NCBI GenBank assembly: GCA_016714645.1
Contig: JADKCI010000004.1
Location: 1 to 64,000, forward strand
Direction: 5' to 3'
Length of the DNA stretch: 64,000 nt
From: Chromatiaceae bacterium
GTDB lineage: Bacteria > Pseudomonadota > Gammaproteobacteria > Chromatiales > Chromatiaceae
Shown piece after piece: positions 59,653 to 64,000 of this stretch. The translations under genes were made by a program, and so were the position numbers. How positions within the stretch are numbered: position 1 is the first letter of the stretch; every line of letters starts with the position of its first letter. Below the pieces are notes generated by a model, which was not told the origin of the DNA, did no database searches, and worked only from the letters and a program-made list of their open reading frames with translations.

Positions 59653-62600
59653 ATGACCACCCCCCAATCATGGCGCCACGAGCGCCACCTTCCCGACCCC
59701 GCTCAGGAATCGCCACCGCGACGACCTCTAGGGCGTCGCTTGGGTCTCGGACTGCTCATAGCGGGCTTTGCCCTGGCTGGTTTTGCCCAGGTCGAGGCCG
59801 CCGACAATGATGGCGTCGCGCCCAGCGCGGCCATCGCCTTGAGCATTGACAGTGCCTCTTGGAACAACAGAGAACGACGTCTGCGCGCCACGGGCAACGC
59901 GCCGGCCGATGTTAGGGTCAAGCTGGTCAATGCCTACAACCCATCCCAGGTATTGGGTTCGGACGAGGCCGAAGACGACGGCGACTGGTCCATCAGAAAA
60001 TACAGGCCGAGCCCGGTGCCCTGTGCGGTGCGCGCCCTGACGCCGGACGGCAATTACATCGATCGTGCCGTGAGCAATACCCCGTCCACCTGTTCCCCCA
60101 AGGCCCCTACGCCGACCAACCAGGCCCCGACGGCCAAGGCCAACGGGCCCTATAGCGGCCTGACGGGCGCCGCCATCAGCTTCAGCAGCGCCGGTTCCAC
60201 TGATACCGATGGCACCATCGCCAGCTATGCCTGGACCTTCGGGGACGGCGCCAGCGCCACCACCGCGAATCCGAGTCACGCCTACGCGACCGCCGGCACC
60301 TTTAATGTGTCGTTGACGGTCACGGACAACCTGGGCAAGGCCTCGACCGCGTCCGCCACCACCGCGACCATCACGGCGCCCCCGGTCAACCAGGCCCCGA
60401 CGGCCAAGGCCAATGGGCCCTACAGCGGCACCACGGGCGTGGCCATCAGCTTCAGCAGCGCCGGTTCCACTGATACCGATGGCACCATCGCCAGCTATGC
60501 CTGGACCTTCGGCGACGGCGCCAGCGCCACCACCGCGAATCCGAGTCACGCCTACGCGACCGCCGGCACCTTTAATGTGTCGTTGACGGTCACGGACAAC
60601 TTGGGCAAGGCCTCGACCGCGTCCGCCACCACCGCGACCATCACGGCGCCTAACGTCGCTCCCACCGCCAAGGCCAACGGGCCCTATAGCGGCCTGACGG
60701 GCGCCGCCATCAGCTTCAGCAGCGCCGGTTCCACTGATACCGATGGCACCATCGCCAGCTATGCCTGGACCTTCGGCGACGGCACCAGCGCCACCACCGC
60801 CAATCCGAGTCACGCCTACGCGACCGCCGGCACCTTTAACGTGTCGTTGACGGTCACGGACAACCTGGGCAAGGCCTCGACCGCATCCGCCACCACCGCG
60901 ACCATCACGGCGCCCCCGGTCAACCAGGCCCCGACGGCCAAGGCCAATGGGCCCTACAGCGGCACCACGGGCGTGGCCATCAGCTTCAGCAGCGCCGGTT
61001 CCACTGATACCGATGGCACCATCGCCAGCTATGCCTGGACCTTCGGGGACGGCGCCAGCGCCACCACCGCGAATCCGAGTCACGCCTACGCGACCGCCGG
61101 CACCTTTAATGTGTCGTTGACGGTCACGGACAACCTGGGCAAGGCCTCGACCGCGTCCGCCACCACCGCGACCATCACGGCGCCCCCGGTCAACCAGGCC
61201 CCGACGGCCAAGGCCAACGGGCCCTATAGCGGCCTGACGGGCGCCGCCATCAGCTTCAGCAGCGCCGGTTCCACTGATACCGATGGCACCATCGCCAGCT
61301 ATGCCTGGACCTTCGGCGACGGCGCCAGCGCCACCACCGCGAATCCGAGTCACGCCTACGCGACCGCCGGCACCTTTAATGTGTCGTTGACGGTCACGGA
61401 CAACTTGGGCAAGGCCTCGACCGCGTCCGCCACCACCGCGACCATCACCGCCGCGGTGGCCTGCACCTCGCCAATCCCGGAGCATTGCAGCATCACCGCC
61501 TACACGGGGCCCGAGGTGTGCGTCGCCTGTCACGAAGGCGAGGCGCGCGATATGCATGGATCCGTCCATTACCAGCAGGGTGGGGCCTTCCCCAACGTGA
61601 CGAATATTCCGTCGGACTTCAAGTCGGCCGGTGAGCGGCCCGCCAAGGCGGCGGCGAGTGACCTGGTGGCGACTGGCGTCAACACCTACTGCGGTACCCA
61701 TGAGAACTCGCCGCGCTTCACCTGCGCGGGCTGCCATGTGGGTAACGGGCGCTTCCCGATGGCCCAATCCCTCTTCGAAAAGCTGGCTCCCACTTCGGTG
61801 GAGGCTCATACCCAGTTGGCGAATATCGACTGCCTGATGTGTCACCAGGAGGTTTACAAGCGCTTCCCCGATTGGACTTCCGCTGGCCTGGGCTTCAGTG
61901 ATTTTAGTCTGCTGAACCTGGACACGGATCCCACCACCGGCAAACTCATTCGCTCGGATGGCGACGCCGTGATCCGCACGGGGTTCCAGGGCATCCCGAA
62001 CGTCAGCGCCGCCGGTGACTTCCTGTTCAAGCCGGCTGGTAAGGACACGCTACCTGCCTCGGTGCCTATGGTACCCATGACCCTGACCACCCTGGCCGCG
62101 GCCCAGAATGTCCATGCCACGACCCGTCAGTCCTGCCTCAACTGCCATGCGGGGGCGGCGGGTGCCGACGGTGCCAAGCGCGGTGATCTCTCCAAGGAAA
62201 ACGTTAACCCGAGCCTGACGCTGGACATGCACATGAGCCCGGCCGGCGCTGACCTTACCTGTTCCGATTGTCACGACGCGGTCGGGCCCAATGGCGAGAG
62301 TCACCGGGTACGGGGTCGTGGTCTGGATCTGCGGGCGAATGATGTGCCCGGGCGTTTCACCTGCGAGACGGGTGGTTGCCATAACAGCACCCCCCACGGC
62401 GACTTCAGCAACACCACTGGCTCCAGCAAGGACAAACATGCCATGAAGGTCGCCTGCCAGACCTGTCACATCCCGTCCTACGCCAAGGCGGCGGTGGGCA
62501 CCGAGATCGCTCGCGACTGGCAGGACCCGCACCCGTCCGACTCCGCCTGTAATGGTCGTGGCGGTTGGCTGCCGCGGGAGGATAAGGGTGGTCTGGGTAC

Positions 62601-63372
62601 GGCATCCCTCACGCCTATCTACGAATGGTTCGATGGCACCAGCGAGATCGCCTATCTGAATGAGTCCCTCACGGGCGTGCCGACGGTGCCCCTGGACGCT
62701 ACGGTGGCGACCAATTTTGTCGGGAACTTCAATCCCGGTGATCCCACCTATGTCCTGGGTCAGCCCAATGGCGACGTGAAAAGCGCCAGCGCCAAGCTCT
62801 ATCCCATGAAGGAACATTGGGGCAAGTTGGCTCGCGACGACAGTAAGAACACCCTGGTTGCCCACTCGACCTTCGAGTTCTTCCGCACCGGCAGCTTCTG
62901 TCGCGCGGTGGCGGTGGGCCTGGGCATTGACGAGGCCAATGCGGAGACGAGCACGGTGTGCGACGGTCTCCCTGGCGGTCTCGAGATGCCTTCGGGCACG
63001 ACCACGGTCCCGGTCTTTACCTATCAGACCATCAACCACGGGGTGGAGCCCAAGGCCAATGCCCTGGGCGGGACCACCAAGGGCTGTGGCTCCTGCCACC
63101 AGGATCTCACGGGAGGCCCGACGCGGTTGGATATGGTCAGCCTGGGTTATGGCCCACGGACCGCCACGAGCGTAGTGGTTAGCACCAACAGGACCACGCT
63201 GAACGGCAATCTGGACAATATCTGCAGTCAGTGCCATAGCAACGAGACGAGCGCCAGTGATCGTGCGTTCGCCGAGGTCCATAAACGTCATGTGTCAAGC
63301 AAGAAAAAGGATTGCGCCGCCTGCCACAACTTCTCGCGACCCGAGAGGAGCTTATCCCTCAGTAAGAATTAA
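59653..63372 (+). CDS. multihaem c-type cytochrome with five PKD repeats (about 10 haems)
   Basis: A 1239-residue exported cytochrome. Signal helix LGLGLLIAGFALAGFAQVEA, a ~100-residue N-domain, five near-identical PKD domains (~155-600), then the haem region. Haem sites: CVACH, CAGCH, CLMCH, CLNCH, CSDCH, CETGGCH (a CX4CH variant), CQTCH, CGSCH, CSQCH, CAACH. The haem region resembles octahaem tetrathionate-reductase-type cytochromes (CAGCHVGNGRFP, CLMCHQEVYKRFPDW), so either a reductase of sulfur or nitrogen oxyanions or an electron conduit is possible. Start at ATG 59653 behind GGAGAGG. It shares its promoter and leader with the 9-haem gene. Confidence 0.85.
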   Translation: MTTPQSWRHERHLPDPAQESPPRRPLGRRLGLGLLIAGFALAGFAQVEAADNDGVAPSAAIALSIDSASWNNRERRLRATGNAPADVRVKLVNAYNPSQVLGSDEAEDDGDWSIRKYRPSPVPCAVRALTPDGNYIDRAVSNTPSTCSPKAPTPTNQAPTAKANGPYSGLTGAAISFSSAGSTDTDGTIASYAWTFGDGASATTANPSHAYATAGTFNVSLTVTDNLGKASTASATTATITAPPVNQAPTAKANGPYSGTTGVAISFSSAGSTDTDGTIASYAWTFGDGASATTANPSHAYATAGTFNVSLTVTDNLGKASTASATTATITAPNVAPTAKANGPYSGLTGAAISFSSAGSTDTDGTIASYAWTFGDGTSATTANPSHAYATAGTFNVSLTVTDNLGKASTASATTATITAPPVNQAPTAKANGPYSGTTGVAISFSSAGSTDTDGTIASYAWTFGDGASATTANPSHAYATAGTFNVSLTVTDNLGKASTASATTATITAPPVNQAPTAKANGPYSGLTGAAISFSSAGSTDTDGTIASYAWTFGDGASATTANPSHAYATAGTFNVSLTVTDNLGKASTASATTATITAAVACTSPIPEHCSITAYTGPEVCVACHEGEARDMHGSVHYQQGGAFPNVTNIPSDFKSAGERPAKAAASDLVATGVNTYCGTHENSPRFTCAGCHVGNGRFPMAQSLFEKLAPTSVEAHTQLANIDCLMCHQEVYKRFPDWTSAGLGFSDFSLLNLDTDPTTGKLIRSDGDAVIRTGFQGIPNVSAAGDFLFKPAGKDTLPASVPMVPMTLTTLAAAQNVHATTRQSCLNCHAGAAGADGAKRGDLSKENVNPSLTLDMHMSPAGADLTCSDCHDAVGPNGESHRVRGRGLDLRANDVPGRFTCETGGCHNSTPHGDFSNTTGSSKDKHAMKVACQTCHIPSYAKAAVGTEIARDWQDPHPSDSACNGRGGWLPREDKGGLGTASLTPIYEWFDGTSEIAYLNESLTGVPTVPLDATVATNFVGNFNPGDPTYVLGQPNGDVKSASAKLYPMKEHWGKLARDDSKNTLVAHSTFEFFRTGSFCRAVAVGLGIDEANAETSTVCDGLPGGLEMPSGTTTVPVFTYQTINHGVEPKANALGGTTKGCGSCHQDLTGGPTRLDMVSLGYGPRTATSVVVSTNRTTLNGNLDNICSQCHSNETSASDRAFAEVHKRHVSSKKKDCAACHNFSRPERSLSLSKN
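60118..61455 (+). repeat. five tandem PKD-encoding repeats of 264-270 bp
   Basis: Copies start at 60118, 60388, 60652, 60922 and 61192. They are almost identical in DNA. Copies 1, 3 and 5 encode GPYSGLTGAAIS; copies 2 and 4 encode GPYSGTTGVAIS, so the array alternates A-B-A-B-A. Copy 2 is 6 bp shorter at its end (APNVAPT in place of APPVNQAPT). Confidence 0.92.
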
Positions 63373-63394
63373 GGGCTTGATCCGAAGGTGACTG

Positions 63395-63424
63395 GGCGGG
63401 GCAGGGATGCCCCGCCTTTTTTTT
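63395..63424 (+). terminator. Rho-independent terminator after the PKD cytochrome gene
   Basis: GGCGGGGCA-GGGA-TGCCCCGCC, a perfect 9-bp stem with a 4-nt loop, followed by eight T. It lies 22 nt after the stop codon. Confidence 0.92.
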
Positions 63425-63494
63425 GTTTAGGGAATTTTCCTAAGCGCTACCGCCAGCGCCCTCGGGATCGCTTCTGGACATCCGCCAATCTCTG

Positions 63495-63523
63495 CTGAGC
63501 CGATTTACCGCTTATGCTAGTAT
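63495..63523 (+). promoter_or_regulatory. possible mlaA promoter
   Basis: CTGAGC-N17-TAGTAT, about 50 nt upstream of the start codon. Good spacing and a fair -10; the -35 is weak. Confidence 0.3.
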
Positions 63524-63574
63524 CCGCCTTTCGAAGGCACCCGGCGCACCGAGGCGATGGAAAGGCGCACCTTT

Positions 63575-64000
63575 ATGACGAGAAGAATTTTCTTATCCCT
63601 GGGCACCTCCCTCATGCTCGTCCTGGGGGGCTGTACCTCCATCCCGGAAGACCAGCGTGATCCCCAGGATCCCCTGGAGTCCTACAACCGGGCCATGTTT
63701 AAGTTCAACACGGACCTGGACACGGCCTTTGTCAAGCCCGTCGCTAAGGGCTACAAGGCCGTGGTGCCCAAGCCCGTGGATCAGGGCGTCACCAATTTTT
63801 TTAATAACGTCAATGACGTCAACTCGGCCGTCAACAATCTCCTGCAGTTCAAGGTATCGCGTTTCGGCACCGATGTGGGACGCGTCGTCGTCAACACGAC
63901 GGTCGGCATCGGCGGCCTCATCGATGTCGCCACCAATATGGGGCTACCCAGCTACAAGGAGGATTTTGGGCAGACCTTTGGCTATTGGGGCGATGTGGAT
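63575..64000 (+). CDS. mlaA: MlaA (VacJ)-family outer-membrane lipoprotein, partial
   Basis: The 5' 142 codons of an MlaA lipoprotein, cut by the window end. A signal peptide with lipobox LMLVLGGC is followed by DPLESYNRAMFKFNTDLD, KPVAKGYKAVVPKPV, FFNNVNDVNSAVNNLLQFK and NTTVGIGGLIDVA, the conserved opening of the family. MlaA extracts misplaced phospholipid from the outer leaflet of the outer membrane and passes it to the MlaC/MlaFEDB system. An in-frame ATG at 63557 is an alternative start. Confidence 0.93.
   Translation, partial: MTRRIFLSLGTSLMLVLGGCTSIPEDQRDPQDPLESYNRAMFKFNTDLDTAFVKPVAKGYKAVVPKPVDQGVTNFFNNVNDVNSAVNNLLQFKVSRFGTDVGRVVVNTTVGIGGLIDVATNMGLPSYKEDFGQTFGYWGDVD

Noticed and set aside
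60118..61455. Regular repeats resembling a CRISPR-like array
   Set aside because: Units are 264-270 bp, coding and nearly identical throughout with no variable spacers; they encode PKD domains.
59728..61845. 705-codon minus-strand frame
   Set aside because: Antisense to the PKD repeats; its apparent repeats mirror the PKD array and it has no signal or domain.

Overview
The window looks like chromosome from a high-GC gammaproteobacterium, most probably a purple sulfur bacterium of the Chromatiaceae. The best markers are a sulfur globule protein gene (36246-36626) and a small membrane protein of a family named after Thiocystis violascens (38581-38772). Glycolate oxidase, Fe-superoxide dismutase, an N-acetylglutaminylglutamine amide synthase and two very large multihaem cytochromes fit a metabolically versatile phototroph or sulfur oxidiser. 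No rRNA, tRNA or CRISPR array was seen.

Layout. 1-1900: 3' end of a repetitive Calx-beta surface protein, then a broken ParS-type antitoxin. 1.9-10.4 kb: housekeeping and stress genes (argG, a YbfF-like esterase, sodB, a DUF4143 ATPase, a 2OG-Fe(II) oxygenase, an asnO-like compatible-solute amidotransferase). 10.4-11.0 kb: two abutting transposase remnants. 11-16.6 kb: UDP-glucuronate decarboxylase, then an IclR regulator divergent from a thiamine-diphosphate enzyme and a DUF1537 sugar-acid kinase. 16.6-25.2 kb: a DUF2442/DUF4160 pair, a cold-shock/excalibur membrane protein, glcDEF, grxD, cytochrome b561, a RibD-type reductase and a HigBA toxin-antitoxin pair. 25.2-33.8 kb: a CDP-alcohol phosphatidyltransferase fused to a sulfatase-like domain, a frameshifted FkbM methyltransferase, an ion channel and an RND efflux pair.

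33.9-46.5 kb is an accessory island of nested or broken insertion sequences (IS21 relics, an IS256 copy, an ISNCY-like element with a 9-bp target duplication, a DUF6399 element with terminal inverted repeats). Between them lie small envelope and stress genes (sulfur globule protein, SYLF, Thivi_2564, CsbD, an OsmB-like fragment, small lipoproteins) and a secreted lipase.

46.6-50.3 kb is a compact four-gene operon: MDR dehydrogenase, variant 6-pyruvoyl-tetrahydropterin synthase homologue, GT4 glycosyltransferase, methyltransferase. Together with the RibD-like reductase (23471) and the phosphatidyltransferase/sulfatase fusion (25213) it may form an uncharacterised pterin- or pyrimidine-linked pathway. 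ubiG, rnt and a TraB/GumN gene follow.

53.3-63.4 kb is a regulated respiratory locus: a QseBC/PmrAB-like two-component system, a 9-haem cytochrome, a TlpA-like thioredoxin and a roughly 10-haem cytochrome carrying five PKD repeats. Both cytochrome genes have the same duplicated 104-bp leader containing an exact CTTAAG-N5-CTTAAG box, so the adjacent regulator probably controls both. The window ends inside an mlaA-like lipoprotein gene.
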